Below are positions 17,163-26,671 of a DNA stretch of 64,000 nucleotides, piece by piece. The notes below the pieces were generated by a model. The model made no database searches, had not been told where the DNA came from, and saw only the letters and a program-made list of their open reading frames with translations. How positions within the stretch are numbered: position 1 is the stretch's first letter; each line of letters opens with the position of its first letter. Location: contig NZ_LMSG01000019.1 in assembly GCF_001428335.1 (NCBI RefSeq), positions 75 through 64,074 on the forward strand. Direction: 5' to 3'. Position numbers and translations under genes: made by a program. The DNA is from Arthrobacter sp. Soil762. GTDB lineage: Bacteria; Actinomycetota; Actinomycetes; Actinomycetales; Micrococcaceae.

Positions 17163-18593
17163 ATGCAAATGCTAATCGCCGGAACATGGCTCGGTGCCGC
17201 CGACGGCAGGACCGAGGAAGTCCGGTCACCCTTCGACGGCCGGATGATTGACACGGTCCCCGTGGCAACAGTCAAGGACGCCCAGACCGCGCTTGACCGC
17301 GCCGAGATCGGCGCTCAGCTGCAGAGGGCCACACCGGCACACGAACGGGTGGACATCCTCTTGCGGGCAGCTGCCCTGGCCGATGAACGTGCCGAGGACA
17401 TCGCCCAGACCATCAGCGCGGAAACCGGGAAGCCCATCACCGAAGCCCGCGGCGAGGCCAGCCGTTCCGGCAACATCATCCGCCTGGCTGCCTACGAAGG
17501 AAGCCAGCTGTACGGTTCCACCCTTCCCCTGGATGCCAACGCCGGTACAGGTCTGGAAAAGATTGGCTTTACCCTGCGGCAGCCCGTGGGTATCGTCGTG
17601 GCCATCACGCCGTTCAACTACCCCGCCCTGCTCGTGTTGCACAAAATTGCACCTGCGCTGGCAGCCGGTAACGCCGTCGTACTTAAACCCGCCCGTGCCA
17701 CGCCGCTGACGGCGCTGAAACTGGCGCAGTGCTTCGTCGACGCCGGGCTGCCGCCGGAAGCGTTGTCCGTCCTGACCGGACCCGGCAGCACCCTGGGGGA
17801 TGTTCTGGTCACCGACCCGCGCGTCCGGAAAGTCTCCTTCACCGGGTCCACCGCAACCGGCACGCGCATCAGTTCGATCGCCGGAGTCAAAAAACTGTCC
17901 CTGGAGCTGGGCGCCTCATGCCCGGTCATCGTCCTGCCGGACGCAGACCTTGAGCTTGCATCCAGCGCCGTTGCGGCAGGCGGTTTCATCAACGCCGGTC
18001 AGGTGTGCATCTCGGTGCAGCGGGTCATCGTTGACCGCCGGATCGAAGCAGACTTCCTCGACGCCCTCGTCCCCAAGGTCGAAGCCATTGCGGTGGGGGA
18101 CCCCCGCCATGCCGAGACCCGTCTCGGATCGCTGATCTCGGAAGAGGAAGCGACGCGCGTCCACTCCTCCATCGACGAAGCCCGCAACTCCGGAGCCAAG
18201 GTGCTCACCGGCGGGGACCGCCAGGGCGCCGTGGTCACCCCGACCGTCGTCGCAGGCGTTGACCCGCGCTCTCCGCTGAGCCGCAACGAACTCTTCGGCC
18301 CGGCCGTGGCTGTTACCTCAGCCAGCGACATCGAATCGGCGATCGCCCTGGCCAACGACAACGACTACGGACTTGGTGCCGGAATCTTCACCAGCGACGT
18401 CTCGGGGTCTGTCCGGGCCATGCGGCAGATTGACGCCGGAAACATCCATATCAACTGGACGCCCCTGTGGCGCGCCGACCTCATGCCCTACGGAGGACTC
18501 AAGGGCAGCGGCGTCGGCAAGGAAGGCGTCCGCTCCGCAGTGCAGGAAATGACTGAAGAAAAAACGGTCATCCTGCACGGACGCCCCTGGTAA
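17163..18593 (+). CDS. NAD(P)-dependent aldehyde dehydrogenase
   Basis: The 476-residue ALDH-superfamily enzyme oxidises an aldehyde to the acid. Catalytic features are visible: Asn152 in TPFNYPA, NAD-binding FTGSTATGTRI (about 226-236), general-base Glu248 in LSLELGASC, and nucleophile Cys282 in NAGQVCIS. Because the glutamate is present, it is a hydrolytic ALDH rather than the CoA-acylating MmsA type found at the end of the operon. The ATG at 17163 follows TGGAG. In this context the substrate could be the aldehyde group of a ring-cleavage product such as 5-deoxyglucuronate, or a semialdehyde released by the aldolase; this is inference. Confidence 0.9.
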   Translation: MQMLIAGTWLGAADGRTEEVRSPFDGRMIDTVPVATVKDAQTALDRAEIGAQLQRATPAHERVDILLRAAALADERAEDIAQTISAETGKPITEARGEASRSGNIIRLAAYEGSQLYGSTLPLDANAGTGLEKIGFTLRQPVGIVVAITPFNYPALLVLHKIAPALAAGNAVVLKPARATPLTALKLAQCFVDAGLPPEALSVLTGPGSTLGDVLVTDPRVRKVSFTGSTATGTRISSIAGVKKLSLELGASCPVIVLPDADLELASSAVAAGGFINAGQVCISVQRVIVDRRIEADFLDALVPKVEAIAVGDPRHAETRLGSLISEEEATRVHSSIDEARNSGAKVLTGGDRQGAVVTPTVVAGVDPRSPLSRNELFGPAVAVTSASDIESAIALANDNDYGLGAGIFTSDVSGSVRAMRQIDAGNIHINWTPLWRADLMPYGGLKGSGVGKEGVRSAVQEMTEEKTVILHGRPW

Positions 18594-18617
18594 ACCCCCG
18601 ACTTCTGGAATAAGGCA

Positions 18618-20567
18618 ATGACCACTAACTCGCAGACCATCCGACTGACCACCGCCCAGGCGGTCGTCAAATACCTGTCGGTCCAGTACTCAGTCTCAGA
18701 CGGCGTCCGCCGACGCCTCATCCCCGCAGCCCTCGGGATCTTCGGGCACGGCAACGTGGCCGGCCTGGGCCAGGCGTTCGACGAACTGGCCGATGACATG
18801 CCGTTCATCCAGGGCCGCCACGAACAATACATGGCGCACATTTCCACCGCGTACGCCAAGGCAACCCGGCGCCAGTCCGTGCTGGCCGTTACGGCTTCCA
18901 TCGGTCCGGGCGCCCTCAACCTGGTGACCGCCGCCGGGCTGGCAACCGTCAACCGGCTTCCGCTGCTGCTCCTGCCCGGCGACACCTATGCCACCCGGCA
19001 CCAGGGTCCTGTCCTGCAGCAACTGGAACACCCCATCGAAGCTGACGCCACGGTCAACGACGCGTTCCGTCCGGTATCGCGCTTCTTCGACCGGATCAAC
19101 CGTCCGGAGCAGCTCCTGACCGCCCTTCCGCAGGCCATGCGCGTGCTCACCAGCCCCACCGATACCGGTGCCGTGGTCATCTCGCTGCCCCAGGACGTGC
19201 AGTCCCACGCCTACGACTTCCCGACGGAGTTCTTCGAACCCCGGGACTGGAAGATCCGCCGGCCGCTGCCGGACCTGGCAGAGGTCGACGACGTCGCCCG
19301 CCTGATCCGCTCGGCCGAGCGTCCGGTGATCATCGCCGGCGGCGGCATCCACTACTCCGATGCGCACGCCGCACTTGAGGCGCTGGCAGGGCAGGCCGGA
19401 ATTCCCGTCGTCGAGACCTTCGGCGGCAAGGGTGCCGTAACCAAGGACGAATGGTGGCAGGTGGGCGGCGTGGGACTGGAAGGCAACTTCGCCTCCAACA
19501 CCCTCGTCAAGCAGGCTGACCTGGTCCTGAGCGTCGGCTCCCGACTCACCGACTTCGCCACCGGCTCACAGTCCATCTTCGAGAACCCGGACGTCCGGTT
19601 CGCGTCATTGAACATTGTGGACGCCGATACCCGCAAGCAGGGTGCCACCGGAATCCTCGCGGACGCCCGGCTGGGACTTGAAGCACTCTCGCGGGCGCTG
19701 GAGGGCCACAGCACCAGCGAAGCCTGGCAGGACACCGTCCAAACCGAGAAGGCCAAGTGGGCTCCCATCCGGTCCACTTGGCTTGACGCGGACGACGCCT
19801 ACAACCCCGCGGATCACCCGTACGCGCCGGTCACCGGCGCCCTGCTGACCCAGCCCCAGCTGATCGGACTGATGCAGGAACACGCACGTTCCGGCGACAC
19901 GGTCATCGCCGCTGCGGGCGGGGCTCCCGGCGACCTGCAGAAGGTCTGGGACGCCACCGGCAACCGTAACTGCCACCTGGAATTCGGGTTCTCCTGCATG
20001 GGCTACGAGATCGCCGCCGGCATGGGCGTCCGTCTCGCCGAAGGCAACAACGACAACCGGGTGGTCACGTTTATCGGTGACGGTACGTTCCTGATGGCAC
20101 CCACGGAAATCCTTACCGCGGCCCAGGAAGGCCTGAACGTCACCATCATCGTCTCGGAAAACCACGGCTACCAGGTCATCCACCGCCTGCAGATGAACCG
20201 CACGGGCAAGGAATTCGGCAACGAGTTTCGGTACCGCACCACCGGCGGCAGCGTCGCTGCGGAGGACGCCCCCAAGGCCCGGCTCGATGGCGACTACCTC
20301 AAGGTGGACCTGCGGCAGATCGCCGAAGGCCTCGGCGCACTGGCCATCCGCGCCACCTCGGCGGCCGAGGTCCGGGAAGCGCTGTCCTCGACCAGGGACA
20401 CGCAGGGCCCGGTGGTCATCGTGGTACCCACCGTGCCCCACGTTGACCTGCCCGGCGGCGACGTCTGGTGGGACGTTGCCCCGGCGGAAGTCTCCGGCCA
20501 GGAATGGGTCCGCACCCTCCGCACCGACTACGAGAAGGCACGCGGCAGCCAGCGGTGGTTCGGATGA
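18618..20567 (+). CDS. iolD: IolD: 3D-trihydroxycyclohexane-1,2-dione hydrolase (ThDP)
   Basis: The 649-residue thiamine-diphosphate enzyme hydrolytically opens the six-carbon ring of 3D-(3,5/4)-trihydroxycyclohexane-1,2-dione to 5-deoxy-glucuronate, the committed step of inositol catabolism. Family marks are GIFGHGNVAGLGQAF near 40, catalytic Glu69 in GRHEQ, FRPVSRFFDRINRPEQL, and the ThDP-binding GDGTFLMAPTEIL with the following NH motif (SENHGY) near residues 487-515. Its length matches the usual 620-650. It overlaps the aldolase start by four bases (ATGA). Confidence 0.93.
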   Translation: MTTNSQTIRLTTAQAVVKYLSVQYSVSDGVRRRLIPAALGIFGHGNVAGLGQAFDELADDMPFIQGRHEQYMAHISTAYAKATRRQSVLAVTASIGPGALNLVTAAGLATVNRLPLLLLPGDTYATRHQGPVLQQLEHPIEADATVNDAFRPVSRFFDRINRPEQLLTALPQAMRVLTSPTDTGAVVISLPQDVQSHAYDFPTEFFEPRDWKIRRPLPDLAEVDDVARLIRSAERPVIIAGGGIHYSDAHAALEALAGQAGIPVVETFGGKGAVTKDEWWQVGGVGLEGNFASNTLVKQADLVLSVGSRLTDFATGSQSIFENPDVRFASLNIVDADTRKQGATGILADARLGLEALSRALEGHSTSEAWQDTVQTEKAKWAPIRSTWLDADDAYNPADHPYAPVTGALLTQPQLIGLMQEHARSGDTVIAAAGGAPGDLQKVWDATGNRNCHLEFGFSCMGYEIAAGMGVRLAEGNNDNRVVTFIGDGTFLMAPTEILTAAQEGLNVTIIVSENHGYQVIHRLQMNRTGKEFGNEFRYRTTGGSVAAEDAPKARLDGDYLKVDLRQIAEGLGALAIRATSAAEVREALSSTRDTQGPVVIVVPTVPHVDLPGGDVWWDVAPAEVSGQEWVRTLRTDYEKARGSQRWFG

Positions 20568-21337
20568 GCCACGGACCACTGGACGCGGGTCAGCTACGCC
20601 GGCGCCTCGCCGCAGGCGAAGTCACCGTCGGCACCTTCGTGGGCATGTCTTCGGCTATTGCCGCCGAAGTCTGCGCGGCGGCAGGCGCCGACTGGATACT
20701 GATCGACCTTGAACACGGCTCCGGCGGCGAAGAAGCCGTCCGGGACGGAGTAATCGCCGCCGGAAGCTACGGCGTCCCCACCATCGTCCGGGTCGAATCC
20801 GGAGACCGCATCCGCATCGGCCGGGTGCTGGACCAGGGAGCGGCCGGGATCATGGTTCCGCGGCTGAACACCGTTGACCAGGCCGCGGAATCGGTCCGGC
20901 ACATGCTGTATCCGCCCCTCGGAGACCGCGGCGTGGCCACCTACAATCGCTCCTGCCGCTGGGGCATGGACCGCCGTACGCTCACCGAACCGGACCAGGA
21001 AGCCCTCGGCGTCATCCAGATCGAAACCCTGGAAGCACTGGACTCTGTCGAAGACATCGCCGCCCAGGACCGGGTCGACGTCGTCTTCGTCGGCCCCCTG
21101 GACCTGTCCTACGCCCTCGGGGTCCCGCTGCAGCTGGACAGCAGCGTCTTCCAGGAGGCGCTGCAGCGCGTCGTCGCCGCAGCGCAGCGCCACAACAAGG
21201 CGGCCGGAATCCTGGCCGTGGACGGCCTGAGAGCTGCCAAATACATCGGCCAGGGGTTCCGGTTCGTGGCCATCGGCTCAGACTCCACCATCATGGCGGC
21301 GGCGTTCCGCGACGCCTTCGACACCGCCCGCAACTGA
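20564..21337 (+). CDS. HpcH/HpaI-type class II aldolase
   Basis: The 257-residue metal-dependent aldolase is of the HpaI/GarL/RhmA group. The full active site is visible: DLEH with catalytic His51, Arg76 in TIVRVES, metal ligand Glu154 in IQIETLE, and metal ligand Asp180 in GPLDLSYALG. This group cleaves unphosphorylated 2-keto-3-deoxy-type acids into pyruvate plus an aldehyde. That is unexpected next to iolD, where the classical route uses a kinase (IolC) and a class II fructose-bisphosphate-type aldolase (IolJ). Start and iolD stop overlap (ATGA), implying equal synthesis. Confidence 0.9.
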   Translation: MSHGPLDAGQLRRRLAAGEVTVGTFVGMSSAIAAEVCAAAGADWILIDLEHGSGGEEAVRDGVIAAGSYGVPTIVRVESGDRIRIGRVLDQGAAGIMVPRLNTVDQAAESVRHMLYPPLGDRGVATYNRSCRWGMDRRTLTEPDQEALGVIQIETLEALDSVEDIAAQDRVDVVFVGPLDLSYALGVPLQLDSSVFQEALQRVVAAAQRHNKAAGILAVDGLRAAKYIGQGFRFVAIGSDSTIMAAAFRDAFDTARN

Positions 21338-21365
21338 CATGAATTCCCCTGAGAAAGGCAAGAAC

Positions 21366-22577
21366 GTGAACGCAGAATCCCGCACCGTCGGTGTAGGCCT
21401 CATCAGCGTCGGATGGATGGGCAAGCTCCACTCGCGCGCCTACCAGACCGTCCAGTACGCATACCCGGAACTTGGCTTGAAGACCAAGCTCGTCATCGCA
21501 GCCGACACCGCGCCTGACCGGGTGGACTATGCCCGCGAGGTCCTTGGCTTCGCCGAAGGCACCACGGACTACCACGACGTCCTGAACCACCCGGATGTGG
21601 ACGTTGTTTCCATCTGCGCCCCCAACTTCCTGCACGCCGAAATCGGCATCGCGGCAGCCAAGGCCGGAAAGCATTTCTGGATCGAAAAGCCTGTTGGACG
21701 CGGCTACGAGGAAACCGCAGCAGTGCAGGAAGCCGCCGCGGAGGCCGGCGTTGTCACCACCATCGGCTACAACTACCGCCACGCCCCGGCAGTGGAGCAC
21801 GCACGGAAGTTGATTGCCGAGGGCCGTCTCGGCCGGATCACCAACGTCCGCGCCGTCTTCTTCTCCGGCTATGCCTCCGAGCCCAACGGTGCGCTGTCCT
21901 GGCGTTTCGACCGTAAGCTTGCCGGCACCGGCGTGCTGGCGGACCTGTTCAGCCATGCAACGGACCTGTGCCAATATGTAGTTGGACCCATCGCCGAGGT
22001 AACCGCCCTGACCAGCACGGTCTACACGCAGCGACCCAGACTGGCTATGGGATCCGGCACGCACTTCGCAGTGATTGAGAACGGTGAAATGGGGGAGGTC
22101 GAGAATGAAGACTACGCTGCAGCGTTGGTCCGTTTCGGCCCGTCCGCGGTCGGCGCAGGAGCCGTTGGCACCATCGAATCGTCCCGCGTTGCCGTGGGAC
22201 CCGAGTGCGGTTACCAGATTGAGGTTTACGGCACCGAAGGCTCCCTCAAATGGGACTTCGAGCGCATGAATGAACTCAAAGTCTGCCTCGGACGCAACAA
22301 CCACGAGCAGGGCTACACCACAGTCAACGCCAGCCCGCGCCATGGGGACTACTCGCACTTCCAGCCCGGCCCCGGCAACAGCATGGGCTTTGACGACCTC
22401 AAAGTCATCGAAGCCAAGAAGTTCCTGGTGGCCGTCACCGGCGGAGCGCAGGAGAACTCCAACATCAACGACGCCACATCCGCTGCCGCCATCGTCAGCG
22501 CGGCAGAAGCTTCCTCGCTGTCCGGTCAGTGGCAGAAGATCGAGGAAATCCACGGCACCACTGCGGCACGGGTCTAG
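21366..22577 (+). CDS. Gfo/Idh/MocA oxidoreductase 1 (large form)
   Basis: The 403-residue NAD(P)-dependent dehydrogenase has an N-terminal Rossmann domain (GVGLISVGWMGKLHSRAY) and the family lysine motif FWIEKPVGRG in place of the usual EKP. A C-terminal alpha/beta domain follows, with the active-site-region helix LADLFSHATDLCQYV. The GTG at 21366 is preferred because GAAAGG lies upstream; an ATG at 21339 lacks a ribosome site. Enzymes of this family oxidise a ring hydroxyl of an inositol or C3-OH of a sugar. The exact substrate is unknown. Confidence 0.88.
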   Translation: MNAESRTVGVGLISVGWMGKLHSRAYQTVQYAYPELGLKTKLVIAADTAPDRVDYAREVLGFAEGTTDYHDVLNHPDVDVVSICAPNFLHAEIGIAAAKAGKHFWIEKPVGRGYEETAAVQEAAAEAGVVTTIGYNYRHAPAVEHARKLIAEGRLGRITNVRAVFFSGYASEPNGALSWRFDRKLAGTGVLADLFSHATDLCQYVVGPIAEVTALTSTVYTQRPRLAMGSGTHFAVIENGEMGEVENEDYAAALVRFGPSAVGAGAVGTIESSRVAVGPECGYQIEVYGTEGSLKWDFERMNELKVCLGRNNHEQGYTTVNASPRHGDYSHFQPGPGNSMGFDDLKVIEAKKFLVAVTGGAQENSNINDATSAAAIVSAAEASSLSGQWQKIEEIHGTTAARV

Positions 22578-22579
22578 CC

Positions 22580-23605
22580 ATGACAACAGCATCCGCCCGG
22601 CGGCCAACGATCAAGGACGTGGCCGAACGCGCCGGCGTATCAAAGTCCCTGGTTTCCCTGGTTCTGCGTGACTCTCCCCGGGTCAGCGCGGAACGCCGCC
22701 AGCGGGTGCTGGAAGTCATGGAGGAGATGGGCTACGAGCTCAACATGGCAGCCAGGTCGCTGGCAACCCGCAGCAACGGAACCATCGGTGTGCTGGTCAG
22801 TGACCTGCACAACCCCTGGGCCTTCGACGTCGTGGACGCCGCCCGGCCGGTGCTGGAAGAGGCCGGCCACACGGTGCTCTTCAGTGCGGTCACGGCGTCG
22901 GCATCGGCCGGGGGCGTGGACCTGTCCATCCTCCAGGCCTTCCGTGATCTGCGCGTAGCCGGTCTCCTCGTGATTGGATCCGTTCCCGATAAGGCTCCGT
23001 TCAGCCGCGTTGTTTCGGGCGGATCGGTTGTGTTCGCTGGAGGGGGTCCGGACTACATCGACACAGCCGACGTGGTCCGAAGCGACGATGCGTACGGCAT
23101 CTCCATGGTGGTGGACCACCTCGTCGCCCAAGGCCACGAACGCATCGCACACCTGGGCGGGCTCGGCGGTTCCGTGGGGGCTGCGCGAGTCAGTGGCTAC
23201 ACCGAGGCCATGGAGAGCCACGGACTCGGGCGAAACATCCACATCGTCGAAGCCGACTTCTCACAGGAATCCGGGTACGTTGCAGCTCAACGGGCGCTCG
23301 GAGCGTCCGGCCGGATGCGGCCCACGGCCCTGGCCTGCATCAACGATCTGGCGGCACTCGGAGCGATGACGGCAGCCGATGAACGCGGAGTTCAGGTCGC
23401 GATCACGGGGTACGACAACATCTCGCTCGGCGCCATGCCCCGGCTCGGGCTGACAACTGTCGATCCTGACAGTTCCGGCATCGGCGTCGCGGGCGCGAAA
23501 ACGCTCCTTCAACGCATCGGGGACCACGACTTCGGCGGCGGCTTCGTCCACCGACCCATCGTGCCCGAACTCGTCGTGCGCACGTCCAGCCTCCTCGGCC
23601 TCTAA
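22580..23605 (+). CDS. LacI-family regulator of the cyclitol operon
   Basis: The 341-residue LacI/GalR repressor has a helix-turn-helix (IKDVAERAGVSKSLVSLVL, about 11-29), hinge, and sugar-binding core (GVLVSDLHNPWAFDVVDAA; PTALACINDLAALGAM; GYDNISLGAMPRLGLTTV). It sits in the middle of the operon, 2 bases after the preceding stop, so it is made together with the enzymes and probably autoregulates. The likely binding sites are the two TGGAACGGTCYA copies at 13817-13870. The effector is probably the imported cyclitol or its first oxidation product. Confidence 0.9.
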   Translation: MTTASARRPTIKDVAERAGVSKSLVSLVLRDSPRVSAERRQRVLEVMEEMGYELNMAARSLATRSNGTIGVLVSDLHNPWAFDVVDAARPVLEEAGHTVLFSAVTASASAGGVDLSILQAFRDLRVAGLLVIGSVPDKAPFSRVVSGGSVVFAGGGPDYIDTADVVRSDDAYGISMVVDHLVAQGHERIAHLGGLGGSVGAARVSGYTEAMESHGLGRNIHIVEADFSQESGYVAAQRALGASGRMRPTALACINDLAALGAMTAADERGVQVAITGYDNISLGAMPRLGLTTVDPDSSGIGVAGAKTLLQRIGDHDFGGGFVHRPIVPELVVRTSSLLGL

Positions 23606-23680
23606 CCCACCACCCATACAGTCACCCCGCGGCCATCCAAGCCGTCGCGGGAGTGCACCCCCACATCTTCAAGGATGACG

Positions 23681-24613
23681 ATGGCTTCCATAACCACACC
23701 GCAAACAGTCGTAGCTCTCGGCAGCATAGAGGCCGGCCTGGTTGAACCGATCCTGGCTCCGCACCAACAAATGATCCACAACCCCACGGACGAGGACCTC
23801 GCCCGCGCCGATGCCGCAATTGTCCGCGCCGCGTACGCAGTAGACCGCGAACTCCTTGACCGCATGCCCGCCCTGAAAGTGATCGCCAGGACCGGGGTCG
23901 GTACCGACCTCGTCGACGTCGCGGAGGCGAACCGCCGCGGCATCCCCGTGGTAATCACTCCAGGAAGCAATACAGCGTCCGTCGCTGAAGGCGTCTTTTC
24001 CCAACTCCTGGCCCTCGTCAAGAAGCTGTCGACGCTGACCTCGCTTGTCAGGGAAGGCCGCTGGGAGGAAAGGTCAGCCGTGGCCGTCGGCGACCTGGAA
24101 GGATTCACCCTGGGCATCATCGGCTACGGACGCATCGGGCGCCGGGTCGCCCGGATCGCCGAGGCCTTTGACCTTAACGTCCTGGCCTTTGATCCGTTTG
24201 CCGATGTACCCGCCGCCATCCGCTGCCAAACTGTTGATGAGTTGATGAGCCGGAGCGATTTCGTCACCCTGCACGTGCCGTTGACGCCGGAAAACCACAA
24301 CCTCATCAACGCCGAGCGCCTCGCGCTGATGCCGGCCGGCGCCCTCCTCGTCAACTGCAGCAGGGGCGGGCTCGTGGACCTGGACGCAGCCCAGGACGCA
24401 CTTGCCTCGGGGCAGCTGGCCGGTCTCGGACTGGACGTCTATGACCCCGAACCGCCAGCCCACCACCCCGTCTTTGACCACGAGAACGTCGTCCTGACGC
24501 CACACTTGATGGGGTTCACCCGTCAGGGAATGGTTCACACGGTCCGTGACGCCGCAAAGGGCGTCGTGGACGTCCTGGCCGGTCGCGCGCCGGCGGCGGT
24601 GGCCGCACCATGA
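23681..24613 (+). CDS. D-isomer-specific 2-hydroxyacid dehydrogenase
   Basis: This 310-residue NAD(P)-dependent enzyme interconverts a 2-hydroxyacid and a 2-oxoacid. The nucleotide-binding site is GIIGYGRIGRRVARI (about 145-160). The catalytic triad lies in NCSRGGLVD (Arg), DVYDPEPP (Glu region) and LTPHLMGF (His). Two ATGs are close together (23675, 23681); the second has AAGGA at a proper distance. The gene overlaps the next by four bases (ATGA). Its place in the operon suggests it handles the acid fragment released from the ring-cleavage product. Confidence 0.88.
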   Translation: MASITTPQTVVALGSIEAGLVEPILAPHQQMIHNPTDEDLARADAAIVRAAYAVDRELLDRMPALKVIARTGVGTDLVDVAEANRRGIPVVITPGSNTASVAEGVFSQLLALVKKLSTLTSLVREGRWEERSAVAVGDLEGFTLGIIGYGRIGRRVARIAEAFDLNVLAFDPFADVPAAIRCQTVDELMSRSDFVTLHVPLTPENHNLINAERLALMPAGALLVNCSRGGLVDLDAAQDALASGQLAGLGLDVYDPEPPAHHPVFDHENVVLTPHLMGFTRQGMVHTVRDAAKGVVDVLAGRAPAAVAAP

Positions 24614-25665
24614 CGGTGCGAATCGGCGTCATCGGAGCCGGCGTTATGGGCAGCGACCACGCCCGCACCTTGCAGGGCAGCGTCTCGGGAGCAACCGTGA
24701 CCGCCATCGCCGACCCGGTCCAGGACCGGGCGTGCGCCCTGGCCGCGGAAACGGGTGCCCGCTGCTTCAGCTCGGCCGAAGAACTCATCGCCTCACCGTT
24801 TGTGGACGCCGTCCTGATTGCCTCTAACGACAACGCACACGCAGAGCAGGTCATGGCTTGCCTCGAGCACGGCAAGCCGGTCCTCTGCGAAAAGCCCCTG
24901 GCGCCGACCGTCCGGGAATGCCAGGACCTCGTTGACCGACAGGATGCCCTCGCCGCAGGAATTCCCCTCATTTCGGTGGGCTTTATGCGCCGGTTCCACC
25001 CCGCCTACCGCGCAATGAAAACCCTGTTGGAGGAGGGCGCCATCGGCCAGCCGCTGATGGTCCTGAGCTCGCACCGCAACAGCACGTGTCCGCCCGGCGG
25101 AAACTCGGCCGCCACCATCACCAACTCGGGTATCCATGAAATCGACATCACTGCCTGGCTCCTGAATTCACCCATCGAATCCGTCAGCTGGCACGCCCCG
25201 CGGTCCACCGCCCTTGACAGCAGCAGGCAGGATCCGCAGGTGCTCCATCTGCGCACAGCAGACGGCGTCCTGACCGCCGTTGACCTCTTCCTGAACGCGC
25301 AGTACGGCTACGACGTGCGCTGCGAAATCGTTGGTGAACTGGGCACGGTGGAGCTCGCCCGGCCGCACCTGACCACAACAAGCCGGGCACTGACGGAGTC
25401 AAAAAGCTACGCGGCTGACTGGAGACCCGTCTTCGCCGATGCCTACCGGCTGCAATCCCAGGCGTGGGTCGACGCCCTGATCTCAGGAACCCGGCCCCCT
25501 CTCGCCACCGCCGAGGAGGCCCTTGCCGCGGCCCGCGTGGCGCAGGCCTTGGTGGATTCCATGAACAGCGGCGGCGCCACCATTTCGATCAATCATCCTC
25601 ATCCAGCCGCAGGCGAATCATTCGCTGGCGGAAAACACGAAAGGACCCTCACTAATGTCCGCTGA
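24610..25665 (+). CDS. Gfo/Idh/MocA oxidoreductase 2
   Basis: The 351-residue dehydrogenase has Rossmann motif GVIGAGVMGSDHA (5-17), the lysine motif CEKPLAP near residue 96, and an active-site region with NSGIHEIDITAWLL that carries the His/Asp pair typical of inositol 2-dehydrogenases. It likely oxidises an inositol isomer to an inosose or reduces an inosose. It is coupled to both neighbours (ATGA at its start, 11-base overlap at its end). Confidence 0.88.
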   Translation: MTVRIGVIGAGVMGSDHARTLQGSVSGATVTAIADPVQDRACALAAETGARCFSSAEELIASPFVDAVLIASNDNAHAEQVMACLEHGKPVLCEKPLAPTVRECQDLVDRQDALAAGIPLISVGFMRRFHPAYRAMKTLLEEGAIGQPLMVLSSHRNSTCPPGGNSAATITNSGIHEIDITAWLLNSPIESVSWHAPRSTALDSSRQDPQVLHLRTADGVLTAVDLFLNAQYGYDVRCEIVGELGTVELARPHLTTTSRALTESKSYAADWRPVFADAYRLQSQAWVDALISGTRPPLATAEEALAAARVAQALVDSMNSGGATISINHPHPAAGESFAGGKHERTLTNVR

Positions 25666-26668
25666 CCGACCCCTCAAGGTTGCACTCTTCGGATCCGGCC
25701 GCATCGGCCAGGTCCACGCCCGGAACATCGCCGACCACCCTGACCTGGAACTGGCATGGATCGCTGACCCGTTCATTCAGGGCGCCCAGGCACTCGCCGC
25801 CACGACCGGAGCCCAGGCCGTCGAAACCGCAGATGCGGTTTTCGCCAACAAAGACCTGGACGCCATCATCATCGGTTCCCCGACGAGCACCCACGTCGAG
25901 CTGATCTCCCGGGCGGTGGCCGCCGGCGTTGCTGCCCTGTGCGAAAAGCCCATCGATCTGGACATCGACCGCGTCCGCGCGTGCCGGGACCAGATCCGCG
26001 GCACCAGTACCCCGCTTATGCTCGGTTTCAACCGTCGCTTCGATCCGAACTTCGGCTCGCTGCGCGCACGGGTTGAGGCCGGAGAAATCGGACGGCTGGA
26101 GCAGCTGACCATCATCAGCCGCGACCCCGCGCCCGCGCCCAAAGAGTACATCCTCACGTCCGGCGGGATCTTCCGGGACCAGAGCATCCACGACCTGGAC
26201 ATGGCCCGCTTCTTCGTCCCGGACATCATTGAAGTTTCGGCCACCGGTTCAAACTTGTTCTGCGACTACATCGAAGAGGCCGGGGACTTCGATTCGGTCG
26301 TCATCAACCTGCGGGGACGTGGCGGCGAACAAATCACCATCATCAATTCCCGCCACAGTGCCTTTGGCCACGACCAGCGGCTGGAAGCCTTCGGCAGCGA
26401 AGGCCTGCTGACCGCCGGCAACATGACTCCGACCACCGTGCGCAAATACACCGCCGCAGGCACCGAAGAGTCCGACCCCTACCTGCCGTTCTTCCTGGAG
26501 CGCTACGGCCAGGCCTACCGCAACGAACTGGACAGCTTCGCCCGGTCCATCCGCGAGGGAACCAGCTGCAGCCCCAGCTTCGACGACGGCGTTATGGCCC
26601 TCGTCCTGGCCAATGCGGCTGAAGAGTCCGCCAGGTCCGGCCGCGTCGTCAAGATCGGGAAAGAGTAG
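25655..26668 (+). CDS. iolG: IolG-like inositol 2-dehydrogenase
   Basis: The 337-residue protein closely follows actinobacterial inositol 2-dehydrogenases. It has VALFGSGRIGQVHARNI at the N-terminus, LAWIADPF for NAD specificity, CEKPIDLD with the conserved lysine, GFNRRFDPNF, and FRDQSIHDLDMARF holding the catalytic Asp/His. The predicted reaction is myo-inositol (or an isomer) plus NAD+ to scyllo-inosose plus NADH, the entry step. AAGGA lies upstream and the gene overlaps its predecessor by 11 bases. Among the four family members in this operon it is the best IolG candidate. Confidence 0.88.
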   Translation: MSADRPLKVALFGSGRIGQVHARNIADHPDLELAWIADPFIQGAQALAATTGAQAVETADAVFANKDLDAIIIGSPTSTHVELISRAVAAGVAALCEKPIDLDIDRVRACRDQIRGTSTPLMLGFNRRFDPNFGSLRARVEAGEIGRLEQLTIISRDPAPAPKEYILTSGGIFRDQSIHDLDMARFFVPDIIEVSATGSNLFCDYIEEAGDFDSVVINLRGRGGEQITIINSRHSAFGHDQRLEAFGSEGLLTAGNMTPTTVRKYTAAGTEESDPYLPFFLERYGQAYRNELDSFARSIREGTSCSPSFDDGVMALVLANAAEESARSGRVVKIGKE

Positions 26669-26671
26669 ACA

